Of a stretch of DNA of 64,000 nt, positions 52,034 to 61,795 are shown piece by piece (the first letter of the stretch is position 1; the number at the start of each line of letters is the position of its first letter). Under the pieces are notes generated by a model. The model saw only the letters and a list, made by a program, of their open reading frames with translations. It searched no databases and was not told where the DNA came from. The stretch lies in assembly GCF_016743815.1 (NCBI RefSeq), contig NZ_CP061035.1, positions 2,668,501 through 2,732,500 of the forward strand, read 5' to 3'. This DNA is from Sphingomonas aliaeris (GTDB taxonomy: Bacteria > Pseudomonadota > Alphaproteobacteria > Sphingomonadales > Sphingomonadaceae). A program made the translations under genes and the position numbers.

Positions 52034-52770
52034 GAGAAGCCCAGCCCGCCATTGATGTCGACGCACGTCCCCGTCAGGAACGATGCTTCGTCGGAGGCGA
52101 GATACGCGATCAGGTCGGCGACATCGTCCGGATGGCCTTCGCGACGCAGCGGGGTGTTGCCCGCGACGGCCGCGCGCCCTTCCGGCTTGGAGAAGATGTC
52201 GTGGAAGCTGGTGCCGATCAGCCCCGGGCACACCGCATTCACGCGGATCCCCTGCGGCCCCATTTCCTTCGCCCAGGACCGGGTCAGCGTCATCAACGCG
52301 CCCTTGGACGTGGCATAGATCGACGCGCCCGGACCGCCCCCGTCACGACCCGCGAGCGACGCGACGTTGACGATCGCCGATCCCTTGCCAAGCTTCGGCA
52401 ATGCCGCCTTGGTGACGAGGAAGGCCGATTTCAGGTTCAACTCCATCACCTGGTCGAAGAACGCCTCGTCCATTTCGGCCAGCGTCTTGCGTGCGACCAT
52501 GCCGCCCGCCAGGTTGACGAGGATATCGATCCGCTCGCCCGCTGCCTCGACCAGACCCGCGACTTCGGACGCCTTGGTCACGTCGGCACGGTGCAGCACC
52601 GCGTCGCCGCCTGCGGCCAGGATGCCGTCCACGGTCGCCTGCGCGGCCGCCTCGTCGCTGCGATAATTGACGATCACGCGCGCGCCGCCGGCGGCGAGCT
52701 TTTCCGAAACCGATTTGCCGATATCGCGTCCGCCACCGGTGACCAGAGCGACCTTGCCTGCGAATTTCAT
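52030..52770 (-). CDS. SDR oxidoreductase, probable DEH (4-deoxy-L-erythro-5-hexoseulose uronate) reductase
   Basis: This is a 246-aa classical short-chain dehydrogenase. The nucleotide motif is TGGGRDIG at 11-18; the catalytic residues are Ser138, Tyr152 and Lys156 (IYATSK). The sequence begins like the A1-R type reductases of Sphingomonas sp. A1, which reduce the unsaturated-uronate product DEH to 2-keto-3-deoxygluconate with NAD(P)H. The position after PL6, PL17 and the transporter supports that reaction. Cofactor choice is not certain: Arg37 in NYRSD could favour NADPH. Kinase and aldolase genes for KDG are not in the window. Confidence 0.88.
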   Translation of the reverse strand: MKFAGKVALVTGGGRDIGKSVSEKLAAGGARVIVNYRSDEAAAQATVDGILAAGGDAVLHRADVTKASEVAGLVEAAGERIDILVNLAGGMVARKTLAEMDEAFFDQVMELNLKSAFLVTKAALPKLGKGSAIVNVASLAGRDGGGPGASIYATSKGALMTLTRSWAKEMGPQGIRVNAVCPGLIGTSFHDIFSKPEGRAAVAGNTPLRREGHPDDVADLIAYLASDEASFLTGTCVDINGGLGFS

Positions 52771-52774
52771 GAGC

Positions 52775-54082
52775 TTACCCTTGTTGATTGGAATGAGTTC
52801 TGGATTGGATGGGGGCGGTGCGGCCGCCGAGCAGCCACACCGACAGGATGGCGATCGGCACCAGCCCCGCGGCGATCGCGAAGATCGGCGCGAAGCTGAC
52901 CTTGGTGAGTTCGGGGACGAGCCACGTCGTGATCAGCGTACCCGCCACTGCCGCCGCACCGCTGATCCCGGCCAGCGATCCCACCGTGCCGCCGCCGAAG
53001 AAATCGGCGGGCAGCGTCTGGATATTGTTGATCGCGACCTGAAACCCGAACAGCACGACCGCGATCAGCAGCACCGCATAAAGCGGATCCGCCGCGCCCA
53101 TCGTCAGCAGCAAGGCGGGCATCATGATGACGCCGCCTGCGGTGATCATCACGCGCCGCGCGTTCAGTGCGCTCCAGCCACGCCCGATCAACGCGCCCGA
53201 CATCCATCCGCCCGAAAGGCTGCCCAGCATCGCGCCGACGAACGGCACCCACGCGAAATAGCCGATCTGCTTGACGTCGAACCCGAACGTCTCGGCGAGG
53301 TAGATCGGCAGCCAAGACACGAACAGCCACCAGACCGGATCGAGGAAGAAGCGGCTGACGATCACTGCCCAGCTTTGCTTGTGCGACAGCATCTCGCGGA
53401 AGTTGGGCGAATAGCCGGTGATCGCGGCGGTGGCGGCGATATCCTCCGCGCCGCTTCCGCCCAATATGTGCGCGCGCTCGTTCTCGCTCAGCCAGGGATG
53501 CGTCGCCGGATCGCTGCGATACAGCCACAGCCACGGCAACAGCCACAACAGGCCGAAGGCGGCGATGATCAGGAACGTCCCCTGCCAGCCGAACCCGGCG
53601 AACAGCAAGGCGACGAACGGCGCGGAGATGATCCCGCCGAGCGACGCGCCCGCATTGAATATCCCCTGTGCGAAGGCGCGTTCCTTGGCCGGGAACCACA
53701 AGGCGTTGGCCTTGGCGGCACCGGGCCAGTTGCCCGCCTCGCCGATGCCGAGCGTGACGCGCAGCACGGCGAACACGCCCAGCGTCCGCGCGACCGAATG
53801 CAGGCCGATCGACACCGACCAGATGACGATCGCGATCGCGAACCCCATCCGCGTGCCGACGACATCGAAGATCCGCCCGAACAGCGCCTGGCCGAACGCA
53901 TAAGCGAGCATGAAGACGGTGACCAGCAGCGCATAGTCCGACTTGTCCGCGCCGATGTCCTTCGACACTTGCGGCCACATCACGGCCAGCGCGTTGCGGT
54001 CGATATAGTTGATCACGGTCGCCGCGGCGATCATCGCGATCACTGCCCAGCGCAGGCCGGACCTCTGTTCGCCGCTCTTCAT
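52775..54082 (-). CDS. MFS transporter, anion:cation symporter (hexuronate) type
   Basis: This is a 435-aa, twelve-helix major-facilitator protein of the ExuT/ACS type. The first helix region has RWAVIAMIAAATVINYIDRN. The loop motif GRIFDVVGTRMG, the family motif GIGEAGNWPGAAKANALWFP and VSWLPIYLAETFGF are all present. It likely imports unsaturated monouronate released by PL17 across the inner membrane. Its ATG overlaps the PL17 stop (ATGA), and the SDR begins four bases after its own stop, so transport and catabolism genes form one unit. Confidence 0.92.
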   Translation of the reverse strand: MKSGEQRSGLRWAVIAMIAAATVINYIDRNALAVMWPQVSKDIGADKSDYALLVTVFMLAYAFGQALFGRIFDVVGTRMGFAIAIVIWSVSIGLHSVARTLGVFAVLRVTLGIGEAGNWPGAAKANALWFPAKERAFAQGIFNAGASLGGIISAPFVALLFAGFGWQGTFLIIAAFGLLWLLPWLWLYRSDPATHPWLSENERAHILGGSGAEDIAATAAITGYSPNFREMLSHKQSWAVIVSRFFLDPVWWLFVSWLPIYLAETFGFDVKQIGYFAWVPFVGAMLGSLSGGWMSGALIGRGWSALNARRVMITAGGVIMMPALLLTMGAADPLYAVLLIAVVLFGFQVAINNIQTLPADFFGGGTVGSLAGISGAAAVAGTLITTWLVPELTKVSFAPIFAIAAGLVPIAILSVWLLGGRTAPIQSRTHSNQQG

Positions 54083-56256
54083 TTGCCTGCCTCGCGATCC
54101 ATGCGTCCGATCGGCCCGGTCCAGTCGAACGCGCGCCCCGCGACGGTTGCGGAATGCTTGCCGCCGGGGCTGGCGTCGTCGGCAACGGCCAGGATCACGC
54201 GGCGGCCGTCGACCAACGTGATCGTGACGATATCGGCATCGCCGGCGCGGGCCTGCGTCACGCTCGCCACCGCGCTCGCGCTGCCCGAAACCATTTCGGT
54301 GGACGGGTCGTAGCGGCCATGCGCCTCCAGCAGACTGACGAACGTCGCGTCCTTCGCCCCGTCCAGCCGCTGGATGATCGCGGGTTCGCGGCGCAGGTTG
54401 AATTTCGGATCGTTCGCGCCGCTTTCGGCCAGGATCACCTGCACCCCCGGCGTCGCCATGCGGTAGCTGTAGAACCGCCCGGCGGTCATCCACGTGACCC
54501 GCCCGTTGGTCGCATCCGGTGTGCCAGTCGCATCGACCCACAGATGCTGATAGCCCTTCTTCGCACCCATCACCGGACGCGTCGTGACGTTCGATTTCAG
54601 CGCGAAGCCCGTGTCGATCAAATGCCCGTTATAGTGCAGCGGCAGGTCGTACCGGGCCGGCGCATTGCCCTTCACCTTCAGCACGTCGACGACGATCGGA
54701 CTGCCCAGCCCGCGCACGCGCACCTGCGCCAACGTGCGGCGGAACGTGACGCCGGGATAGGCGCCGGTCATCTCGCCGATCGACGCCTGCGTGTCGCCGG
54801 TACCGCTGAAATACAGTTGCTTCGGCGCAACCGCCTCAGCCGGTTTCAGCTTGGCGGCGAAGTGGCTCGTCTCGTTCACCACCAGCGTGTTGTGCGCGAT
54901 CGTATGCTGCGCCCAACTGTCGTTCTCGGGCAGATAGCGCCCGCCCGATTTCGCCTCGATATTCAGGAACCGCGCCGCACCGTAATCGGTGACGATCGCC
55001 TGGCCGTGATCGTAGAGCAGCCAGTTGAGCTTGTCGAAATGGCCATGCCCCATGCCCTGCGCGGTGTTCTTCGCGACCAGCACCTGCGCATCGTCGCCCG
55101 GTCCGTCGCGCAACACCGCCAGCGCACCCTGATCGCCGTCCGGCCCGTCGCGGAACAGCTTGGACGCGAACGGAAACGCCTTCGCCTTCCCCGCCGCGAC
55201 ATCGCGCGCGACCGCCAGACCGTCATCGGTCAGCACCGTCCGCCCCTGCCACTTGGCGATATCCAGCAACGCCGGATCGCGCGTCGCGGCATAACCGATC
55301 GCGACTGCCTGATACAGTTCGTCGGTCTTCAGGCTCTTGTCCGGCATCGCGTCGTTGATCGGGAAGAAATAGCCGTCATACGTCAGCTGGATCGCCGTCG
55401 TGACCGCCTTCAGCACGATCCCGCCGCGATACTGGAAGATCTTCTGCGCCGGATCGTTCTTCGCGATCGCATTGGCAAACATAACGAACGGTTGCAGGGC
55501 GTAGCGCTGATAATAGGGCCCTTCCGCATAATAACCGTCGGGCGAAAACAGCAGGTCCAGCTGCCGCAGGAACCCGGCCTTGCCGCTGCCGTCGCTGCCC
55601 TTCAGCGCGCGCGTGACGAGCTTCGGATCCCGCAGAACATACCCCGTCATCCCGACCCCGGCGGCCGCCCAGGTCGCGTGATTGTGGATCCGGTCGAAAC
55701 TCGCCGCGGTCTCAACCGACAGGAAATCGGCCATCCGCCGGAACACGTCGGCATCGATCGTCGCGCGATCCGCCGGGGACAGCGTATCGCGGATCGCGTC
55801 ATACCCTTGCGCGGCATAGACCAGCCACACGCTGTCGTTCAGGCTCTGCCAGAACAGCCGCCCCGGCACCTGGTTCGACGCCGCGGGATGCTTGCCGAGC
55901 GTCGGATACAGCTTGGCATAGGCGAGCAGCAGCGCGCGCGCGTGATCGGCATATTTCCGCTCGCCGGTGATGCGGTACAGCAACCCGCCACCATAGATCG
56001 CCTGATAGTTGCGGCGATGCTGCTCATGCGTCGCGCCGCCGCCCGGATCCTTTGGCACGGGCACGTTGACGCCGTCGCGGATCGATGCGTCCAGTTGCGC
56101 GCGCGTCCGCGCCAGATCGCTGGCCAGCAACGGCAATCGCGCCGCCTCGCGCCCCATTTCCGCCAGCACCGCGGGATCGTTCAGCACGGGCTTCGCATCC
56201 TGCGCGAAGGCCGGCGCGGCGACGACGAATGCGGCGAGCGCGAGCGTACGGATCAT
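54079..56256 (-). CDS. oligo-alginate lyase, polysaccharide lyase family 17
   Basis: This is a 725-aa exported lyase: signal peptide 1-18, an (alpha/alpha) toroid domain about 30-360, and a heparinase II/III-like beta-sandwich after that. Active-site residues match the characterised PL17 enzyme Alg17c in order and spacing: Asn192-His193 (HNHATW), Tyr249 (GPYYQRY), His404 and His406 (GMGHGHFD) and Tyr425. PL17 enzymes act exolytically on alginate oligomers and release unsaturated monouronate, which becomes DEH. The length is close to that of Alg17c. Its start overlaps the PL6 stop by four bases (ATGA), and its stop overlaps the transporter start. Confidence 0.94.
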   Translation of the reverse strand: MIRTLALAAFVVAAPAFAQDAKPVLNDPAVLAEMGREAARLPLLASDLARTRAQLDASIRDGVNVPVPKDPGGGATHEQHRRNYQAIYGGGLLYRITGERKYADHARALLLAYAKLYPTLGKHPAASNQVPGRLFWQSLNDSVWLVYAAQGYDAIRDTLSPADRATIDADVFRRMADFLSVETAASFDRIHNHATWAAAGVGMTGYVLRDPKLVTRALKGSDGSGKAGFLRQLDLLFSPDGYYAEGPYYQRYALQPFVMFANAIAKNDPAQKIFQYRGGIVLKAVTTAIQLTYDGYFFPINDAMPDKSLKTDELYQAVAIGYAATRDPALLDIAKWQGRTVLTDDGLAVARDVAAGKAKAFPFASKLFRDGPDGDQGALAVLRDGPGDDAQVLVAKNTAQGMGHGHFDKLNWLLYDHGQAIVTDYGAARFLNIEAKSGGRYLPENDSWAQHTIAHNTLVVNETSHFAAKLKPAEAVAPKQLYFSGTGDTQASIGEMTGAYPGVTFRRTLAQVRVRGLGSPIVVDVLKVKGNAPARYDLPLHYNGHLIDTGFALKSNVTTRPVMGAKKGYQHLWVDATGTPDATNGRVTWMTAGRFYSYRMATPGVQVILAESGANDPKFNLRREPAIIQRLDGAKDATFVSLLEAHGRYDPSTEMVSGSASAVASVTQARAGDADIVTITLVDGRRVILAVADDASPGGKHSATVAGRAFDWTGPIGRMDREAGK

Positions 56257-58413
56257 TGGGCAATTCCGATATTGTCGCTCAGCGTCACGCGCGGCGTGCC
56301 CTGGCGATAGAGGCTCGCGATCTTCGGCGCGGGCGTACCGGCGAAGCGGTTGCCGGTGATGATCGTGTCCGGCGCGCCGACGCTGTGCGCGATCTCGATC
56401 CCCCCGGTGCGGTCGAAACCATTGCGCGCGATCGTCGTGGACTGGACGCCGGACAAGGTGATTGCGGGCGTCCCGCCGCCGGCCACGGTCGATCCCGTCA
56501 TCGTGAAGCTTGGCCCGAACGTGCTTTCGTCGGTGCCGAGCCGCGCGACATCGGCGATGCGCCCGACACCGGCGAACCGGCTGTCGGTGATGACGGTGCG
56601 CTCGATCGGATAATGGCCGAGCTTCGTCGTCTCCGCCGCCGCCGCGACGACCGTCCCCGACACGGTGTCGAAACTGGCGCGATCGATCGTGACGTGATCT
56701 GCAAGCGTCGCCGGCGTCGTGGCGATCACGTCGCCGTCGATGTTCCGGAACGCCGTGCCGACCAGTTCGACCGCATAGCTCGCGATTGTCGATGTCGGCG
56801 CGGACCGGACCACGGCTCCGTTGCCGCTGATCGTCGTCCCTTCGATCCTAACACTGCCGCCCTCCGCCAACTGGAACAGGACCGGCGTCGAATAGGTGAT
56901 GCGCGCGGTGGCGGGGCCGGTGATCGTCAGCGGTTTCGAGACGCGGATTGGCGCGGACACGGCATAGGCCCCAGGGCTTAAACGAAGAACGTCCCCTGCC
57001 CCGGCGACGGCGCTCGCCCGGGCCAGCCCGCCGGGCCGAACCGCATGCGTGCGCCCGGTCCCGAACCCCGACGCCAGCTCGGTCTTTGGATACCAGGCCG
57101 GCCCGACCTCCGCCTTCGTCACTGGCGCCAGATCGCGCGGCGCACCGGCTTCGACGCCCGCCGCATAAAGCAGGCCGTTTCCGGCGCGCGTGAGTTTCAG
57201 CGCGCGGCGCGTCAGACCCGCGGTCGATGACGCGAAATCGATCACGTTGCCGGACAGCGCGATCCCCGACACGTCGCCTTCGCTGCGGAACGGGTCCTTC
57301 TGCGCGGCGATCAGATTGTCGGCGAACCGGCTTTTGATCGGCGGCGCTGTACGCTCCGCATCGTTGCCCGCCCCGAACAGGATGCGCGCGGGATCGATGA
57401 TCGTGTTGCGTTCGATCACGGCATTCTCGACCTGCGTGTAGCGGTTGATCGCGGAATTCGGCACGCCGTTCATCACCGCGATTGCCGACGTAAAATCGGT
57501 GCCGCGGTTCGCCTCGATATAATTGTCGCGCACGATCTGGTCGCGGTTGATGACGCGGATGCCGCCGGTCGATGCCTTGCCGCCCGCCAGGATGACGTTG
57601 CGGCTGACGAGATTGCCGTTGCCGTGCCGCAGCACGATCGACCCCTGCGACTGGAAGATCGTATTCTCGCGAATGACGTTGCCGCCCGATTTGACCGAGA
57701 TGATCTCGACCTCGCCGTCGCACCGGTCGAAGTAATTGCGCTCCACGATCGTCTTCGAGATCCGACAGCGATTCCTCGCTGGTGCCGATGCGGATCGTCT
57801 CGCCGCCATTGCTGCCGAGCGGCGGACGGGGGCCGAAATAATTGTGGTCGATGCGCGCGCGGTTTTCCTGCGGCTGCCCCTTGGGCCGGATCACGGCGAG
57901 CGTTACGCCCGCATTGCCCTTACCCGCGAACCAGCTGTGATCGACGCGATTGTCCTGACCGTAGATCGCGACCCACACATCCTCCGCGCGCCGGTCCGGC
58001 TTGTTGAACCGATCGATCACGACTTCAGTCAGGCGCACGTTCGACGCGACCGATTTCGCATCGCGGCGGAACGATATGACCTCCTTCGTCGGCGACGCGC
58101 CGTCGCGGAAGACGAGGCCGGAAACGACCAGATGCTCGCCGCCGATCCGCAGATTGGATGCCCCGGACAGGATCACCTTGCCCGGCGTTCGCGCGGCGAT
58201 CGTGATCGGGCGGCCGGGCGCGCCGCGCCCATCCACCACCATTTCGAAATCACGCCAGACGCCGTCCGCCAGCAGGATCGTATCGCCCGCCTTTGCCGCC
58301 TGCATCGCCGCACGGTAGGCAGGCTGCGTCGCGACCGGGAACGTCCGCGCAAGACATTCCGTCGATGCCAGACCGCACAGCGCGAACGCGATGATCCTCG
58401 CCTTGTTATGCAT
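56253..58413 (-). CDS. alginate lyase, polysaccharide lyase family 6, with one frameshift
   Basis: This is about 719 aa once repaired, with a signal peptide (1-22). Two right-handed beta-helix domains follow: an N-terminal catalytic one (about 25-400) and a C-terminal one, as in long PL6 enzymes. The catalytic Lys241 (ISVKSGG) and Arg262 (IVLRHGN) are 21 residues apart, exactly as in chondroitinase B. The frame breaks at 57757-57761, where GAGAT replaces an expected GAGT; the repair gives LSDSKTIVERNYF. Both halves are conserved, so this looks like a sequence error. The enzyme would depolymerise alginate in the periplasm. It leads the tight lyase-transporter-reductase operon. Confidence 0.92.
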
Positions 58414-58476
58414 CGATGCTCGCTCTCACAGGCTGCCTCTCTTCAACTGGACTACGGATTTTGGATCGTGGTTACA

Positions 58477-58499
58477 ACCAGTAAATCAAACTGGTATGC
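58477..58499 (-). promoter_or_regulatory. putative operator upstream of PL6
   Basis: ACCAG (58477-58481) and CTGGT (58491-58495) are inverted, with a 9-base centre, and the right half reads CTGGTATGC. It lies 64-86 bases before the PL6 start. Confidence 0.6.
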
Positions 58500-58519
58500 A
58501 ACTTGGCCGCAACCGCCCG

Positions 58520-61500
58520 TCAGAACTTGACGCTGATCCCCGCCGTCAATCGCCGGTCGGTCAGCCCCTGGAAGCACAGCAATGCGCGGTCGTTGACGCA
58601 ATACTGGTTCTGGTCGCCACGCAGCAGGTTGATGCCCTCGACACCGATGTTGATGTTGTCGGTGACGTCGTAGTTCAGGCTGGCATTCAGCTGCCCACGC
58701 GAGCCGTTGATCCGTGGCAGGCCGAAGAAGAACGGATCGTTGGAAACGTAGCTCGACCGCCACGTGTAGCGCAGGCGCGCGTTCAGCCCGTATTTGTCGT
58801 AGAACAACGTGGTGTTGTAGGAATATTTGGACAGGTTCGTCAGCGTGATCAGATCCTGCGAATTCGGCTTGCCGAGCAGGGAGAACACGGTGCGCGGCCC
58901 GTCAGCCGAACGATATTCCCGCGCCGATCCGCCCGTCTTCTGGTACGTGAAGTTCCCGATGAAGCCGAAGCCGGACGCAAAGCCCAGGCTGCTTTCCCAC
59001 TGCGACAAATTGTATTGCAGCGCGACCTCGATGCCCGTCTGCGTCGTCGTTCCCGGCACGTTGAACGTCGAACTGATCGGCACGCAGATGCCCGTGCCCT
59101 GAACGGGGTTGTTCACGTTGCGATTGGCGATCGGGTTGTAGATGCCGCCATTCTCGCACGGCGGCGTGATATCGATGTTCAGATTGCCCTGCGCATCCAG
59201 ATTGGGCGCGGGATCCTGCTGGCGCTGCGCGAACAGGTTGGTGCGGCTCTTGTGGAAGAAACCGACGCTGACCAGGCTGGACGGCGCGAAATAATATTCG
59301 GCCGACAGATCGTACGACCAGACCGCTTCGGGCACGAGATCGGGATTGCCGACCGCGACGGGCGTGTTCGCGCCGGTGCCGAAGGAGAAGGACGTCGACA
59401 GCGTGTCGAAATTCGGCCGCCTTATGTCGCGCGCGATGCCGGCGCGCACCAGCACCTTCTCCGCCGGTTCGACGACCAGGCTGAAGCGTGGCAGCCAGAA
59501 TTTGTACGAACTCTTCGCTACCGTCTGGCCGGTGACCGATCCGTTCGCGATATTGTTGCCGATGGAGGACAGGCGCGTGCTCAGCCACCGCACGCCGGCA
59601 TTGCCGCGCACCGTCACGTCGCCGATGTCCGTCGCCATGTTCGCCTGCACATATGCGGCGTTGGTCGTCTCGCGGATGCTGAAGAAGCCGGCGAAGGATT
59701 CCGTCGGCGTGGTCAGCAATGGGATTGCCGGGCCTACGGTGCGCGCGGCATTGCTCGCGGCGATCGCGGTGTTCAGCGCGTTCAGCACGCCTGCCGGATC
59801 GTTGAACGACCGCTCGCCGTCGATCAGCAGGAAATCGGGGAAATACAGCCTGCGCCCGTCGGCCGCGTTGAAGTTGCTCGGCCCCGGAACCAGGATGTCG
59901 GCGAACAGATTGCCGGACGGTCGATTGAACGCGGTCGTCGTGTTCGTATAGGTGACGTTGTTCGAGAATTCGCCATTCTCCGCCGACGTCCGGTTCCAGC
60001 GATAGCCCGCATCGACCGAGGTCAGGAACGACACCAGCTTCGACGTATCGTAGGTCAGGTCGAAACGCGCGGCGCGTTCCTGGTTGTCGGTCGAGTTCGC
60101 ACCCTGCGTGACTTGCTGGAGTTTATAGTTGGCGGGATCGAGCAATTGCGCCTTGGTCGGGGCGAAGGGGCTCGATTGATCGATGCCGAATTGCAGCGTG
60201 CCGTTGCGCAGGTCGAATTCGAGCGGCGTGCCATTGTCGATGCTCCGTCCGATGACCGGCTGCGGCCCCTTCGGATTGATGAAGTCGAGCGTGGTCGAGA
60301 AGTTCGGGAATCGGGATTTCGACGTCGATAGCGATCCTTCCGCGCGAAGCTTCAGGTCGTCGGTGGCATCCCATTCCGCGCCGATATCGAACACGCGGCT
60401 GCGCGTCACGCGCGCGCCGGTGTCGCTCGACATGCGCAAATTGGGGTCGATCACCTGCCCCGTCGCGCCGCCAATCCCGATCGTCCCGGCCAGCGCCGCC
60501 TGAACGCTGCCCAGATCGATCGAACCGTTCGGGCCATCCAGCGTACCGAAGTTCACTGTCTCATACGCGGTGTTGTTCATCGCATCGACCACGGACGGCG
60601 TGGCGGTGCCGGACACCTGGATGCGGTGGCTTTCCTGCGTGCGCCGCTGGTTGTTCAGCGTCGCATCGAAATACAGCTTCAGCGTGTCGCTGGGCTTCCA
60701 TTCGAGTGCCGCAGTGCCGTTATACGTCTCATATTCGTAATTATCCAAACCCTGTTGCAGGAACTGGATACGCAGGAACGGAAACGCCTGCGAACTCGCG
60801 CTGGTGCCCGGCAGGACGACGGCATCGCGGTCGACGCGCGGCGCGAAATTGGCCACGTCCAGACGCGCATAGCTGCCGCTCAGCACCACGCCGATCTCGC
60901 CCAGCCCCGTGCTCCAGTTGTTGCCGACCGTCGCGGACAGGCGCGGTAAGGTGGATTTGGACAGGTCGCTATTCTCGACCTGCGCGCGTGCCGCGATCAA
61001 CGGGCCCTTCAGCCCGAGCGGACGGATCGTGCGCAGGTTGATCGTGCCGCCGACCGATCCTTCGATCGTCTGCGCGGTCGGCACCTTGGTCACCTCGACC
61101 GACGCGATCAATGCGGCGGGCAAATCCTCGAAGCTGATCCCCGAACGGCCTGCGCCGGACCCGACCGTGGACACGCCGTTGATCTCGGTCCGGTTGGCAT
61201 CGGTACCGCGGATCTGCACCGCATTGCCGACACCGGCCTGACGCGTGATCTGCAAGCCGGTCACGTTTTCCAGCACTTCGGCAAGGTTCTGGTCGGGCAG
61301 CTTGCCGATATCCTCGGCCTGGATTACTTCGATCAGATTGTCGGAACTGCGTTTCTCGGCCAGCGCGCTGGCGAGCGAACTGCGGATGCCGGTGACGACG
61401 ATGTCCGCCGTCTGGTCCTCCGCGACGCCGGTCGGCGACGGTTGTTCGCCCTGTGCCGGTTCTACCGGAGGCGCGACCTGCGCCGATGCCATGCTGCCGA

Positions 61501-61579
61501 GCGACACGGCGCCCAGCAAAGTCGCGGCATAGGCCGTGCGGTGCCAACGGCGATTGCCGCAGCGATAGGTCGCCCCCAT
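58520..61579 (-). CDS. TonB-dependent receptor (alginate locus, receptor 2)
   Basis: This is a 1019-aa outer-membrane receptor. After a long twin-basic leader and signal (about 1-35, ending SMASAQ) come a TonB box (DIVVTGIRSSLA), a plug (IGKLPDQNLAEVLENVTGLQ, then QIRGTDANRTEING) and the barrel, ending RRLTAGISVKF with a terminal Phe. It is of the long type used for oligosaccharide uptake. The ATG at 61579 is preferred because GGGAGG lies eight bases upstream; the frame is open further. It is the first gene of the alginate locus and has an operator-like inverted repeat in its promoter region. Confidence 0.93.
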   Translation of the reverse strand: MGATYRCGNRRWHRTAYAATLLGAVSLGSMASAQVAPPVEPAQGEQPSPTGVAEDQTADIVVTGIRSSLASALAEKRSSDNLIEVIQAEDIGKLPDQNLAEVLENVTGLQITRQAGVGNAVQIRGTDANRTEINGVSTVGSGAGRSGISFEDLPAALIASVEVTKVPTAQTIEGSVGGTINLRTIRPLGLKGPLIAARAQVENSDLSKSTLPRLSATVGNNWSTGLGEIGVVLSGSYARLDVANFAPRVDRDAVVLPGTSASSQAFPFLRIQFLQQGLDNYEYETYNGTAALEWKPSDTLKLYFDATLNNQRRTQESHRIQVSGTATPSVVDAMNNTAYETVNFGTLDGPNGSIDLGSVQAALAGTIGIGGATGQVIDPNLRMSSDTGARVTRSRVFDIGAEWDATDDLKLRAEGSLSTSKSRFPNFSTTLDFINPKGPQPVIGRSIDNGTPLEFDLRNGTLQFGIDQSSPFAPTKAQLLDPANYKLQQVTQGANSTDNQERAARFDLTYDTSKLVSFLTSVDAGYRWNRTSAENGEFSNNVTYTNTTTAFNRPSGNLFADILVPGPSNFNAADGRRLYFPDFLLIDGERSFNDPAGVLNALNTAIAASNAARTVGPAIPLLTTPTESFAGFFSIRETTNAAYVQANMATDIGDVTVRGNAGVRWLSTRLSSIGNNIANGSVTGQTVAKSSYKFWLPRFSLVVEPAEKVLVRAGIARDIRRPNFDTLSTSFSFGTGANTPVAVGNPDLVPEAVWSYDLSAEYYFAPSSLVSVGFFHKSRTNLFAQRQQDPAPNLDAQGNLNIDITPPCENGGIYNPIANRNVNNPVQGTGICVPISSTFNVPGTTTQTGIEVALQYNLSQWESSLGFASGFGFIGNFTYQKTGGSAREYRSADGPRTVFSLLGKPNSQDLITLTNLSKYSYNTTLFYDKYGLNARLRYTWRSSYVSNDPFFFGLPRINGSRGQLNASLNYDVTDNINIGVEGINLLRGDQNQYCVNDRALLCFQGLTDRRLTAGISVKF

Positions 61580-61652
61580 CCGAACATCCTCCCTGATACG
61601 ATTCTTGTTTCGCGTATCGTTGCAAGGGCTTGGAATATTGTCAACCGAATGC

Positions 61653-61691
61653 GCATACCAATTATCAGTCTCGCCTTCCGCTTTGGTATGC
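61653..61691 (-). promoter_or_regulatory. putative operator upstream of TonB receptor 2
   Basis: GCATACCAA (61653-61661) and TTGGTATGC (61683-61691) are perfect inverted 9-mers with a 21-base gap, 74-112 bases before the receptor start. Confidence 0.65.
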
Positions 61692-61795
61692 AGCAATCGG
61701 TTCTCCGCACGTGTCGATACGTGAACCGTTGATCCGCCTCGACCCGTCGCGGCAAATGCGCCATCGTGCCCGGCACGTTACAGGGGGAAGCGAAG

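Noticed and set aside
54154..56310. 718-codon plus-strand frame across the PL17 gene
   Set aside because: It lies antisense to a lyase with all catalytic residues in place; arginine-rich shadow product.
58391..60331. 646-codon plus-strand frame across TonB receptor 2
   Set aside because: Antisense shadow of a well-defined receptor gene.
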